Below, one piece after another: positions 41,872 to 51,996 of a DNA stretch of 64,000 nucleotides. The DNA lies in contig CAMRHE010000355.1 in assembly GCA_947044405.1 (NCBI GenBank), positions 1,364,001-1,428,000 on the forward strand. The letters are read 5' to 3'. The first letter of the stretch is position 1, and each line of letters opens with the position of its first letter. The stretch comes from Leptodactylus fallax (taxonomy: Eukaryota; Chordata; Amphibia; Anura; Leptodactylidae). The translations under genes and the position numbers were made by a program. Under the pieces are notes generated by a model. It had not been told where the DNA came from. It saw only the letters and a list, made by a program, of their open reading frames with translations, and did no database searches.

Positions 41872-44325
41872 CTATGACGGTAAAGGTGTTACTTCGAAAC
41901 CACTAAAGTCACTATTGTGATACCTCAGGGAATGACGGGAAACACTATGTTTCACGTAGCCATTTGAAACGTTTGATCGATGTTTATTGAGTCTTTCACG
42001 TAGGCTCATGATGGTCCGGCCTACATATTGTAGATGGCGTGGACATTGGATAACATATATAATGTAGGATGATGAACAATCAAGTCGAGACTTAAGTTGA
42101 AACTTTTCATTTTTAGAGTGACTTATTATTTCAGTCTTTCTGTGGGAGATGTTATCACAACACTTACATTTGTTGTGTCCACACCTAAAACTGCCTGGGG
42201 TTGAACATACTTGTTTAATTTTCCTAGTGACAGTTTTAAGTCGACTTGGGGCGATCAGGTTCTTTAGAGATCTAGCCCTCCTAAAAATTATCCCAGGGTC
42301 CTTGGGTAATTCTGTTTTGAGATATTGGTCATTAAGCAAAATGCTCCAATTTTTTCTAAAGATAGATCTAATATGTCCATGTAATCCATTATATGTTGTT
42401 ATAAAGTTGTGATTGAAAGTGTGTATGTTAGTTGTATTTTTACAGCGGGGAACGAGACATTCTGATTGGGTGAAATTGTTAGCTTTTATTTGTGCTGCTC
42501 TCACTATAGATTTTGGATAATTTCTCTCATTAAATCTCTTTGATATGATTTTACTTTGATGAAGAAAATCTTCATCTTTTGTGCAATTCCTGCGTACCCT
42601 TTTAAATTGACTGAAAGGGATATTCTCCTTCCATTTGCGGTGATGTAAGCTATTAAAATCCAGGAGACTATTACAGTCAACTTTCTTGAAAAATGTTTTC
42701 GTTTGTATGGTATTATCAATGTTCATCAATAAGAGATCCAGATATTCAAGTTCAGAGGGATTAATTTTGCCAGTAAAATCAAGGCCCCAAGTATTTGAAT
42801 TAAGGTACTGTGTAAAGTTGGAAAACGAATCAGATGTGCCATCCCAAATGAAAAGGAGGTCATCGATATATCTTTTGTATAGAATTATTGATTTTGTCCA
42901 TTGGTGGGGACTGAATATAAATGATTTTTCAAAAGACCCCATAAATAAGTTCGCGAAACTAGGGGCAAATCTCGTCCCCATTGCGGTTCCCTTGGTCTGC
43001 AGATAAATCTGATTTTGAAATTCAAATGAATTATGAGTCAGAATATAACGTATGCTTTCAAGAATAAAAGTCTTCTGATTGGCGGGCATTTGGGGATCTT
43101 CTGTTAGATAAGAGGATATAGCCTCTATGCCCAGATCATGTTGTATGTTACTATATAGAGCTTTAACATCTAAGGTGGCCCATTGATAGTTTGGTTGCCA
43201 TTCTAATTTCAATAATATTTCAATTAAGCTAGGTGAATCCTTAAGATAAGAGGGTAAGGTGACCACATATTTTTGCAAATGGATATCAACATAATGTGAT
43301 ACATTCCAACTAATTGAGTTCAGACCCGATATGATGGGCCTTCCTGGAGGGTTAAGGGGGTCCTTGTGTATTTTTGGTAAGTGGTAGAAGAAGGCCAGAC
43401 TGGGGTTCTTCACCAATAAATAATCTTTTTCTTTAGAAGTAAGGATTCCGTGTCGATGGGCATCCAAGATTAAAGTGGTGAATTCCTGAAGGTGTTCGGT
43501 TGTGGGATCTTTATGAAGGGGAATGTAGTAATTGTCATCCGAGAGTATGTTGAGAGCCTCGGTGACATATGCTGTTTTGTTCATAATCACGATCCCCCCC
43601 CCCCCCTTGTCCGCGTTTTTGATTACTATCTCATTATTACCCTTTAGGGAAAGGAGGGCTCTTCTTTCATGTAGCGTGAGGTTATGTGAACCCTGTGTAT
43701 GTTGCGATATTTTCCTAAAATCTGAACTAACAAGGGCATAGAAGGTTTCAATGTGGTGACCTTTGTGGTAAGTTGGATTGAAAGTAGATTTAGGTTTAAG
43801 ATTTGTATTAATGGGTTTGTTTTGGAGGGTGGACATTTGGGCATCTGACTGTGAATCCATAGTGGCAGCAGTCTCAGATCTAGTTTTATTGGTTATGGCA
43901 AAGTGTCTTGTTAAAGTGAGCTTCCTCACAAATCTATTTAGATTCACAAATAATTGTAACTCATCGATTTTTTGAGAGGGGCAGAAGGAGAGTCCCTTAG
44001 ACAGGAGACTTTCCTCTGCTGGAGTTAGTTGGTGGTCAAATAGATTAAAAATACAGGTTGTTAAGTTTTGTTTCTCTTGGAGCTGGGGCTCGGGGGGTCC
44101 AGGATCCTTCCTGTGCTTCCTCCCTCCCCTGCAGCCTCTGCGTCTCTTTCTTGGGTAGGTAAAGCTTGTGACTGGTCGTGTCTTTCCTTTCGTTTTAGGC
44201 TCAGGGAACTGTAATAATCGGATATTTTGGATATCCGAATCTGTAATGGAGTTTCTTTGGTGTGGTATATAGTAGTTGGGGTCAGTATAGGAGGAAGGCC
44301 TAAAAAAGACTCTTTCTCTTGAGTG
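41872..44325 (-). CDS. PLE ORF2: reverse transcriptase with GIY-YIG-like C-terminus
   Basis: The open frame has 817 codons (codon 1 at 44325) but no ATG before codon 156, so it probably needs ORF1 ribosomes shifting to -1. N-terminal part: basic patch PRKRRRGCRGGRKHRK (58-73) and the conserved LTPAEESLLSKGLSFCP (100-116). RT core: NADKGG near 237, LPKIHKDP near 317, motif A LDVKALYSNI at 385, motif B TKGTAMGTRFAP near 445, motif C YIDD at 486-489. A Cys-rich segment (CGHNKCKCC) precedes the GIY-YIG-like region from 752 (YVIQCP, YVGRT, RLNKHR). The protein stops at FEVTPLPS, and I do not see the late Glu-containing part expected of a complete GIY-YIG nuclease, so the endonuclease may be truncated. 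The RT itself looks complete. Confidence 0.9.
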   Translation of the reverse strand, partial: HSRERVFFRPSSYTDPNYYIPHQRNSITDSDIQNIRLLQFPEPKTKGKTRPVTSFTYPRKRRRGCRGGRKHRKDPGPPEPQLQEKQNLTTCIFNLFDHQLTPAEESLLSKGLSFCPSQKIDELQLFVNLNRFVRKLTLTRHFAITNKTRSETAATMDSQSDAQMSTLQNKPINTNLKPKSTFNPTYHKGHHIETFYALVSSDFRKISQHTQGSHNLTLHERRALLSLKGNNEIVIKNADKGGGGIVIMNKTAYVTEALNILSDDNYYIPLHKDPTTEHLQEFTTLILDAHRHGILTSKEKDYLLVKNPSLAFFYHLPKIHKDPLNPPGRPIISGLNSISWNVSHYVDIHLQKYVVTLPSYLKDSPSLIEILLKLEWQPNYQWATLDVKALYSNIQHDLGIEAISSYLTEDPQMPANQKTFILESIRYILTHNSFEFQNQIYLQTKGTAMGTRFAPSFANLFMGSFEKSFIFSPHQWTKSIILYKRYIDDLLFIWDGTSDSFSNFTQYLNSNTWGLDFTGKINPSELEYLDLLLMNIDNTIQTKTFFKKVDCNSLLDFNSLHHRKWKENIPFSQFKRVRRNCTKDEDFLHQSKIISKRFNERNYPKSIVRAAQIKANNFTQSECLVPRCKNTTNIHTFNHNFITTYNGLHGHIRSIFRKNWSILLNDQYLKTELPKDPGIIFRRARSLKNLIAPSRLKTVTRKIKQVCSTPGSFRCGHNKCKCCDNISHRKTEIISHSKNEKFQLKSRLDCSSSYIIYVIQCPRHLQYVGRTIMSLRERLNKHRSNVSNGYVKHSVSRHSLRYHNSDFSGFEVTPLPS

Positions 44326-45506
44326 TTAGATAAATCTAGGGCCTGTTTTATTTGTGTGAGGGAGAGCGGGGTGTTGTAAAGGGAATCATCTAAAATGGAT
44401 TCAAGTGAAATATTAGTAACTGAACTGGTATTAGAAGTAACCATGGAGGGAGAGTTAGGTGTTAGTAGAGATACAGTTGTGTTAGTCTTGGAGCTTTCTA
44501 GAATATCCCCAAATGTGGTTGCTGGTAGGCATAGAGTTTTTGTTGATTCAACTAAAGGAATTTTAGATGAATTAGAAATGGATCCATGTTTTTGTTTGTT
44601 ATTTAAAAGGGGATCCTTTATTTGAGGTTCTATGTGAGGACTATTGAGTGGTGTCTTGACTGTAGTTTGTGTTAGGTTTTGTCCGGATCCAGATGATCGG
44701 GCTACGTTGGAATCTTCGCTAAAAGTGGTAACCTTAGGTTTGTTCTGGATCTTAGTTTTAGGAATTAAGGGTGTTTGGGGGATTGCTCTAGAAAATTGGC
44801 CTGGTTCCCTCATAACACTATATTGTTGTATGGCTTTTTTCCTAAGAGATCCAGAATTGTTGGTAGCCTTTTTTGCATTTGGATCAGTATAGGATCTCAA
44901 AGGGACCTGTTCGAATGTTTTACTGGAAGTGGTCCAGAACTGAATATTATTATTTTGAAAGTCGTGTCTGTCTCTGTTAAGTTTGTTACTTTTAGTTTCG
45001 AGCATATTTCTCACTATTTCCCTGAGTCGTATACGGAGTACATTTCTCATTCTAGTAAAGTCAGGATGCTTACTATTATCCTCGATTTTTTTGGTTAGAT
45101 CCAAGATTTTATTTTCTAGATCTTTAGCTAGGATTAGCCTTTTATGAGATAAACGGTCAATGAGACCAATTGTGCACTGGTGTAAAAATTCATCCCATTC
45201 ATTAGAAAAGGTTACATCATTGGGGAAGGGTGATGAAATTCTAATTCTCAACCCTCTTGGAGTAATATTTTCTTTCAAATATATTAACAAAAATTTGTGG
45301 TCTAGACTATGTCTAGTTTCATCACATAGTAGTCTTTCAAGGTCCCAAAACAGGGTGCTCAATTGTTCGCGACTAATTAAGGGTACAGCCAATGGTGAAA
45401 TGTTAACATTAGGTGTAATAGTTTCCTCCTGGGTAAAGGGAGGGGGTCTAGTATAATAATCAAACAGATCCTCCCTTTCCCAGGATCTATTTCTAATAAA
45501 ATCCAT
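44061..45506 (-). CDS. PLE ORF1 protein, function unknown
   Basis: I use the ATG of MDFIRNRSWEREDLF; seven upstream codons are open but lack an ATG. The 481-aa product has no domain I recognise. Residues about 30-120 look globular (LISREQLSTLFWDLERLL, LKENITPRGLRIRIS). About 125-180 is a charged helical stretch that could form a coiled coil (LAKDLENKILDLTKKIED). The rest is rich in Ser, Thr, Asn and Pro and looks disordered. The last 88 codons overlap ORF2 in another frame. By analogy with other retroelements it may bind RNA or help form a particle; this is only inference. The frame is intact, which argues for function in the element. Confidence 0.75.
   Translation of the reverse strand: MDFIRNRSWEREDLFDYYTRPPPFTQEETITPNVNISPLAVPLISREQLSTLFWDLERLLCDETRHSLDHKFLLIYLKENITPRGLRIRISSPFPNDVTFSNEWDEFLHQCTIGLIDRLSHKRLILAKDLENKILDLTKKIEDNSKHPDFTRMRNVLRIRLREIVRNMLETKSNKLNRDRHDFQNNNIQFWTTSSKTFEQVPLRSYTDPNAKKATNNSGSLRKKAIQQYSVMREPGQFSRAIPQTPLIPKTKIQNKPKVTTFSEDSNVARSSGSGQNLTQTTVKTPLNSPHIEPQIKDPLLNNKQKHGSISNSSKIPLVESTKTLCLPATTFGDILESSKTNTTVSLLTPNSPSMVTSNTSSVTNISLESILDDSLYNTPLSLTQIKQALDLSNTQEKESFLGLPPILTPTTIYHTKETPLQIRISKISDYYSSLSLKRKERHDQSQALPTQERDAEAAGEGGSTGRILDPPSPSSKRNKT
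44301..44307 (-). promoter_or_regulatory. Candidate -1 frameshift site U UUU UUA
   Basis: On the coding strand the ORF1 codons are TCT TTT TTA, giving the heptamer T TTT TTA in the register needed for -1 slippage. It lies 18 nt inside the zone where the ORF2 frame becomes open (44325), and a shift here would read into ORF2 with no stop, giving a fusion of about 1,211 aa. I do not see an obvious strong stem-loop just downstream. Its role is inferred, not shown. Confidence 0.55.
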
Positions 45507-45702
45507 TATAATTAGGAGGATAAACACAAATTGGTACAGATTACGGTATTTTTAGTAAAAAAAGAGAGAGAATAAAATCACTTATTTGAATAAAATGCTG
45601 CTCGTAGGTGCCTGGACGTATTTGATGACACACCAGTCACTGTTGTCCACTAGCTAAGGGTCTCCTGGTCAAAAAACTCAGAGCTATAGTGATGCAAAGT
45701 TT

Positions 45703-45876
45703 CCCCAAGTTTCCCCCACACACTCATGTCCCCCTCAGGTTGCCCCCATAGTGTCATGTCCCCCCCGGTTGCTACCACGGTATCGTGTCCCCACCCAACC
45801 CCCAGGTTGCCCCCATAGTGTCATGCTCCCCCCAGGTTGACCCCTGCTCCTGCAGCGGGGATCGGTAAGTAAATAG
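45703..45876. repeat. Second copy of the minisatellite segment flanking the PLE
   Basis: Matches 40766-40970 from CCCCAAGTTTCCCCC to GTAAATAG with a few base changes and one missing unit of about 31 bp. It is either an unusually long target duplication or part of a pre-existing tandem duplication. Confidence 0.85.
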
Positions 45877-46238
45877 GGCCCGTTACCTGCTGGGGTTACT
45901 CCAGCAGGTAACGGCCTATTAAAAAAAAAACTAATAACGCAGTCGGCAGCCCAGTGGGCCCCCTCAGGAGCTTGGGGTCCCAGCACTTGCCCGGGTAAAC
46001 CGGGTGCTGACGCCGCCTTGCCTGCACCTCTGTCTAAATGGAGGAGTAGGTAAGCATGCACGCCAGTGCTACATTCAACTGAGATTGAGATAGTATTCTG
46101 TTTAATAGAGATGAATAGAGCAGCAGTCTGCCTTCAGACAGGGGTACAAGGGACCATGTTCACTTGTTTAATGGGATTCCAGCAGTCAGACCCCCACTGA
46201 TCAGACACTTAGGGCCCTTGTACACAAACGAGTCCTAC
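45877..46238. other. Non-coding DNA, small inverted repeat
   Basis: GTTACCTGCTGG and CCAGCAGGTAAC at 45882-45911 form a short hairpin. No gene recognised. Confidence 0.5.
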
Positions 46239-46506
46239 CTGTGGAAAACGGTCCATTTGTGGGCTGTATTTCCCAGACTGAACTGGGCCATGTGCATAGG
46301 AGTCATTGCAGTATGTATGCAGTTAACTCCCGAACAGCCCAATCGCTATAATAATGAACTAACATAACGCTATCAGTTCATTACTGTAGTGATTCGGCCA
46401 TTAGGGAGCTCATTGCAACATAACTGACTATGATGCAATGAGTTCTATGCACATGGTCCATTTCAGTCTGGGAAATACAGCCCACAAATGGACCATTTTT
46501 CATGGA
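46239..46506. mobile_element. Foldback MITE, 85-90 bp arms
   Basis: The left arm (from CTGTGGAAAACGGTCCATTTG) and the right arm (ending CAAATGGACCATTTTTCATGG) are inverted copies that share CATTTGTGGGCTGTATTTCC and CCATGTGCATAG. The loop holds another pair around GTTCATTA. Superfamily unknown; I could not define a target duplication. Confidence 0.75.
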
Positions 46507-48965
46507 TTATAAGTGCTAGAAAGCTTGGTGGAAAACCCAGAGAGGTTCACAACATATAATTGATGGACAGGGGCCACAAGATGTGTAATCTCCCTGTACA
46601 TGTTTGCAATGGTTGATCCACTGCGATCTACAGTAGCACCACTGTGGATGCCATTTATATGAATCTCATCCTCATCCTATGTATAAAGCCAGTAACATGA
46701 AAGTGACTTTTGCTGCAGAATTTAAGCCCACAGCATGTCAGTTATTGCCTTATGTTATACCTATGAATAAATAAGGTAGATGGCTGTACAGGACTAGCAG
46801 AGAAACCTGCAGGTGAATCACAGCCAAAAACACCCAATTTCAGAGACTTTTGCCAAGAGAAAATGCTGAAAAATGCTGATTTATTTGCATATAAATGTAA
46901 TATTACTAGAAGGGCCCAGGGTATAAGATCTTGTAATGTGTATTCATCATCAGCCTCTTCAGAGCCTCACTATATAATGGTGTAATATGTCATATTAGTT
47001 TTCTATACCCCAGGGTACTGATGATGGTTGAGACAATGAGAACTGGCTTGTGAGGTCACATAAGGTACTCTGTCTCTTACTATTACTATCACCTTCTCTG
47101 TGACGTACATACAGTATAGTAGGTTATTTTTATTTCTTTAGAACAACCATTATTATACCATTCCAATGGTATTTAAGACGCTGAGATTTTGAGAAAAATA
47201 TTTCCCACCGTAACCAATAGTATAAAATACATTCTAAAGATGACTCTTTTTTTTTTTAACTAGTAATGTTTAAAAAAAATACAGAATTGATCTTTTTGAT
47301 TAAATTTCTACTTGGCAAAAATGTTAAGAAAAACTCAGATTGCTGCGACAGCTCTTGGTGGATTATGTGTCCTCCAAATTGGTCCAGAAGCAAAAAAGCG
47401 TTCCATTGGGGAGCAATTTGATGTGTTGTGTAAATCAATACTTTCTTTAGTAAGACACATTTGCTTTCTTCTGAACTGGTCGTTTCAACTTACCACAGCT
47501 GCTAAGCAGTCAACAAAAAAAGCACAAGGACATTTAGGCTATGAAAAAAAAAATAATACAAAAAAATATATACCTAATATATTATCATGTTCATAGCTCA
47601 CAGAGAATAATCTAAACTTGACATGGATATAGCATGCCCACAGCTTTGAAAACTGTTAGACCTGCATGGTGTGCATGGATGTGTTCTGGAGGCAAAGAAG
47701 TGTGTTTCTGTTCATTGATGGCACGCAGAGTCTTACAAAAGGTTACCAAGTAACATAGCTTATCATGACACAGTGACTGAGCTGCTTGTTAGATGATTCC
47801 ACCCCCTCCTTTTATGACGTCTAAACCCCCTAAATGTATCTGATGAGGAAAAATACTTAAAGGGCATTAAGATGGCTGCAGTTCCCATGGTAATCACTAT
47901 TGTTCTATGTCATGTAATGAAGTGGTGTCTACTTGTCTTGGATGGGTCGGGACCCTTACTCCGTTGCTCAGCTCTTTTCCCTTTGGATATAAATCTGACA
48001 CTTGATGACACATGCCTATCTTATAAGGACCATACCTTCATTGGATCAATCGTCTTGAGCCACATATACAGTATATTAGTAGTATAAATTGTGCAGTTAT
48101 AATTTGCATTATATTTTATTAATAATATATCATAGATTGTATAGTTTTATCATCTTAGTTTCATCCTGGCTAGAGTTTATTTCTGTTTCAGTGGTTCCCT
48201 ATATATACCTGCTGTCTCTTCTTCTCACTTTCTTGTAGAAGCTGGTGGGCAGGCTTTGACTGTTTGATGGACAGGACACTATGAAGTACCTCAATAGATG
48301 TACTGAGAAATTATTTACTACCATTACTAGATATCTCCTATAAATGCAGATCAAATAATATGCACAGTAAATGTATATTACCTTACCATGCTCCCTTCTT
48401 GCAGTAGGCTCAATGTTATCTTTGTGTTTACATAGAGAGATAACAAACACTGTCCGAGCCTTTATCAGCAAACTGCAATTTGCTGACATGATTATCCTGC
48501 AGGCTGAGCTTTACAGAGCAGGGAGAGACCTCAGCCCCCCCCCCCCCCCCAGAAAGCATTGACTCATCCCTCCAACAGGATGGAGACCAAGGAAACGGTG
48601 TGTAAAAAATGCGAGGGATAATTTTACATAGCAGGCAAAGGAAACAGCATTTCTAAAGCAATGTATTTAGGAAACTCTTGAATTTACATAAGCTAGTAGC
48701 ATAGATAGCATGAGATGTGAGTACCCCTTTTAAGTATGATTATTAAGTATGTGTCTTCTGCCTATGTTAATTCAAGTCCTATAACACATCCCAGGATGCA
48801 GATAACTAATTTGGGCCTCGATGTCAATTCAGTTGTAGATGTTCAAACTCATTTAAAGATGAATGCCAAGAAGCCAAAATGCCTTTGTGTTAGCTTTCAG
48901 GCAAGATACCACAACTACTTTTACTCTTTGTATGGAACAAAGGAAAAGTATAGCTTCAAAGCATG
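46507..48965. other. Non-coding DNA, nothing recognised
   Basis: Contains a poly-C run near 48535-48550. No transposon ends or protein-like frames seen. Confidence 0.5.
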
Positions 48966-49184
48966 TACAGTGCCTTGCAAAAGTATTCATACCCGTTGAA
49001 CTTTTTCACATTTTGTCACCTTACAACCACAAACTTAAATGTATTTTCTTGAGATTTTAAGTGATAGACCAACACAAAGTAGTAGATAATTGTGAAGTGG
49101 AAGGAAAATGATACATGGTTTTCAAAATTTTAATCAAATAAAAATCTGAAAAGTGTAACATGCAAAAGTATTCAGCCCCCTTTA

Positions 49185-49447
49185 TTAATACTTTGTACAG
49201 CCACCTTTTGCTGCAATTACAGCTGCAAGTCTTTTGAGGTATGTCTCTACCAGATTTGCACATCTAGAGACTGAGATTTTTGCCCATTCTTCATTGCAAA
49301 ATATCTCAAGCTCAGCCAGATTGGATGGAGAGCGTCTGTGAACAGCAATTTTCATGTCTTGCCACAGATGCACAATGGGATTTAGGTCTGGATTTTGACT
49401 GGGCCATTCTAACACATGAATATTCTTTGATCTAAACCATTCCACTG
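49185..49447 (-). pseudogene. Element 7 transposase, C-terminal part
   Basis: Codes for about 86 residues from EWF... through VLEWPSQNPDLNPIVHLW to AAKGGCTKY. The third catalytic position reads V instead of E (NPIVHLW), which would abolish activity. The rest of the gene lies beyond the L1 at 51997-52768. Confidence 0.92.
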
Positions 49448-51996
49448 CACCTTTAATGCCGGGCCTGATTCACACTGATCAGGTAGGCTTTATTTCAGGC
49501 CGCGAGGCCAGGGACAATGTTTGTAAGATGCTCATGGCGATCTCTGCGGCCCGCACTACCAATGTCCCTATGTGCTTGCTCTCTGTGGACGCTGAAAAAG
49601 CGTTCGGCCATGTTCACTGGGGCTTCCTGCGGGCCACACTCCAACAAGTTGGAGTCGGCCCAGGGTTCCTGTGCAAGGTGCTTTCTCTTTACGGCGACGC
49701 GTCGGCAAAGGTGCGGGTCAACGGGCTTCTCTCCAACTCTTTTCCGGTTCGGAATGGCACGCGGCAGGGTTGCCCCTTGTCTCCTCTTTTATACGCACTA
49801 GTCATGGAACGCCTAGCGACAGCCTTACGGAACTGTCCTAGTGTCCATGGTTTGCAGCTGGGCAACCGACAGGTCAAAACGTCTTTATACGCTGACGACC
49901 TCCTCTTGTACGTCTCTCAGACGTGCGTTTTCTTTCCATGCATTCTGCGCGAGTTCCGTCACTTTGGCCACCTGAGCAATTTCAAGGTGAACCTTTCCAA
50001 GAGTGAGGCCCTCAGTATCACCTTGCCCTCAGCGGAAGCAGCCCTCCTTGTGAATGATTTCCCCTTCAAATGGCACCTTACCTTCATTAAATATCTCGGG
50101 TTCCACGTCCCTTCAGACCTCACCCTTCTCTACCGCCTTAATTACTTACCGATCCTTGAATCCCTTTCGACAGACCTGCGGAAATATGGTTCCCTCATGC
50201 TCTCCTGGTTCGGTCGCATTAACGTGCTGAAATGGATGTCATGCTCCGTCTATTATATGTGTTCCAAGCTCTGCCCATTCCAATACCACGCTCTTTTTTT
50301 GCTCGCGCTCCGACTCAGTTTGGGAGGTTTGTGTGGGGCGCGGCGCGAAGCAGGTTGTGCTTCCGGACGCTGACGCGCCGTAAACTCCGTGTTGCGCCTC
50401 TTTGACTGGCAATACCGCGGGGTGGACAAGCAATGGATCTCTATAAAGGCCGACTTGCTTTTGGCCCACCACCCCCCCCCCCACCTTGGGTTCCATCTCA
50501 TTTTCGTCCCAGCGCTATCAGACACTCCATTCTATCTAGACTTCCATAAGTGCGGGGGGCGCATAGCCAGGGTCCCGGGCCCCCTCAGCCCTCTGTTCTG
50601 AAATCCAATGTTCCCCCTGGGTTGCTCCACTGACAAATTACTTTTCTGGCTGGCCAGTGACAACGTTCTCCTACATCAGGTCACAGACAGCGCTTCCCTT
50701 CCCTCTCTGGCACAGTTGCAAGCTTCCCATCCTAATCTCCGTTTGTCTTGGTTAGAATATGGCCAGCTCACTGCCTTCATCCGTAAGTTCTCACTGCTTC
50801 CCACGCTCTCATCTTCTCTAACCAACCTGGAGTTTGCCCTTTCCCGGACTGACACCACTCCGTGTGCCCTCTCTGTTCTTTATGGTATACTCCTCCAGGA
50901 CACTACACCCGGGCCCCCCTCCTACATTGGCCCCTGGGAATCTGACCTTGGTACCTGCTTCTCCACTGCCGACTGGGATAAGTCCTGTACACGCATAAAC
51001 TCCCGTTGCCCTGCGGTGCGCAGGAAAAGAACTACAAAATACTGACCCACTAGTACCACTGTCCTGACCTCTTGCATAGGATCTACCCTAGTGTTTCTGA
51101 CCGGTGTTGACGCTGTGGGTCCGAAAGAAGCACCTTGTATCATATTTGGTGGGAATGCGCTGCCTTCAAGCCCTTTTGGGATGCTGTCTTTACGCTTTAC
51201 GCTAAAGTGAGCGGCAGACCTTTTACTCCTTCGCCCCAGCTTGCACTTCTCTCCATCATACCAGGGAGGGTCTCGGCTGTTAAGAAGGACCTCTTGCGAC
51301 ATTTCCTCACGGCCGCCAGAACAGTCATTCCCAGGCATTGGCGCGGTACTGCCGTGCCTACCCTGGTGGAGTTTCTTCAGGAGCTTCTCCTTATCAGGAG
51401 AATGGAGGCTCTGGTGGCCGAGGACTCGCCCGACCCCTCTAAATTTGAGTCCCTCTAGCGGCCGTGGGTGATGTTCCAGGAGTCCTTGAAGTTCTCCTCT
51501 TTCTTTTCTTGATGTGGGGTTGCTTTGCTCCTCTGTTGGTGCAGTGTCCTGCTGCTCTCCATAGCCAAATTTTCTCTTCCATTCCTCCCCTCCCCTTGCC
51601 CCAGTGTGTCCCCTCTGTCCTAGTCGTGTCTGTGGTTATGTGTGTCCCGTACACTGTGTACTTCCTATGACCCCCTTCCCTTTCAACGTTTGTCTTAATC
51701 TACTGTTAGGTGGGTGGTCCTGTGGTGGCTCTCTACAGTTGGATTTTTGTTCTCCCAGTCATCACTCACCTATTGTTACAGTTATATTAGTTGCCAGTGT
51801 GTTATTCACTGTCGATTTCCTTATTGTGGGCCTCGCCAGCCCTTCACCTAATCTTTTACTACTGTGCCTTATATATGAACAGGGTGGCTCGGGTGACCCC
51901 CCTGTCTTCATTGATACTGATGCTATGGCATTGTACCCCCCTTCCCTTTTTTTTCTTCTGTTCTTATTGCAAAACTTTAATAAGCTTGATTAAACA
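49448..51996 (+). mobile_element. 5'-truncated L1/Tx1-type LINE
   Basis: The 2,549-bp insertion is flanked by a 15-bp target duplication TAAACCATTCCACTG (49433-49447 and 51997-52011). It lacks everything before the RT domain and ends with a 3' untranslated region of about 540 bp and an A-rich tail. It is visibly GC-richer than its surroundings. Its orientation is opposite to the Tc1 it interrupts. Confidence 0.95.
49456..51458 (+). pseudogene. L1/Tx1 ORF2 fragment: reverse transcriptase and C-terminus
   Basis: The first frame (305 codons from 49456) opens inside the RT: LIHTDQVGFISGR, LSVDAEKAFGHVHW (motif A), RQGCPLSPLLYALVMERLA (motif B) and YADDLLLY (motif C). Near 50290 the frame shifts; the sequence FGRFVWG continues in another frame. 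Two more open blocks follow at 50608-51045 and 51135-51458, the last with HIWWECAAFKPFW and RRMEALV, typical of L1 C-termini. The endonuclease and N-terminal RT are missing by 5' truncation. No activity is expected. Confidence 0.92.

Larger units (their letters stand above)
40971..45702 (-). mobile_element. Penelope-like element (PLE), nearly full length
   Basis: This 4.73-kb element lies on the minus strand between two copies of the host minisatellite. From its 5' end it has about 196 nt of leader, ORF1, an overlapping ORF2 with PLE-type reverse transcriptase and GIY-YIG sequence, then a 900-bp 3' part with a (TA)n run and a hammerhead-like motif. PLEs are a retroelement class separate from LINEs and LTR elements; their RT is related to telomerase. 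The ends are inferred from where the flanking duplication stops. No full pLTR repeat is seen at both ends. The copy is young: both frames are uninterrupted over more than 3 kb. Confidence 0.88.

Noticed and set aside
43590..43610. C-run in PLE ORF2 suspected as a frameshift error
   Set aside because: The frame reads NADKGGGGIVIMNK across it, matching the conserved PLE segment, so the length is in frame.
44085..44092. C CCC CCG as an alternative slippery site near the ORF1 end
   Set aside because: It also fits the -1 pattern, but slipping here would skip the basic patch coded in the overlap, and C-rich heptamers are less typical than U UUU UUA.
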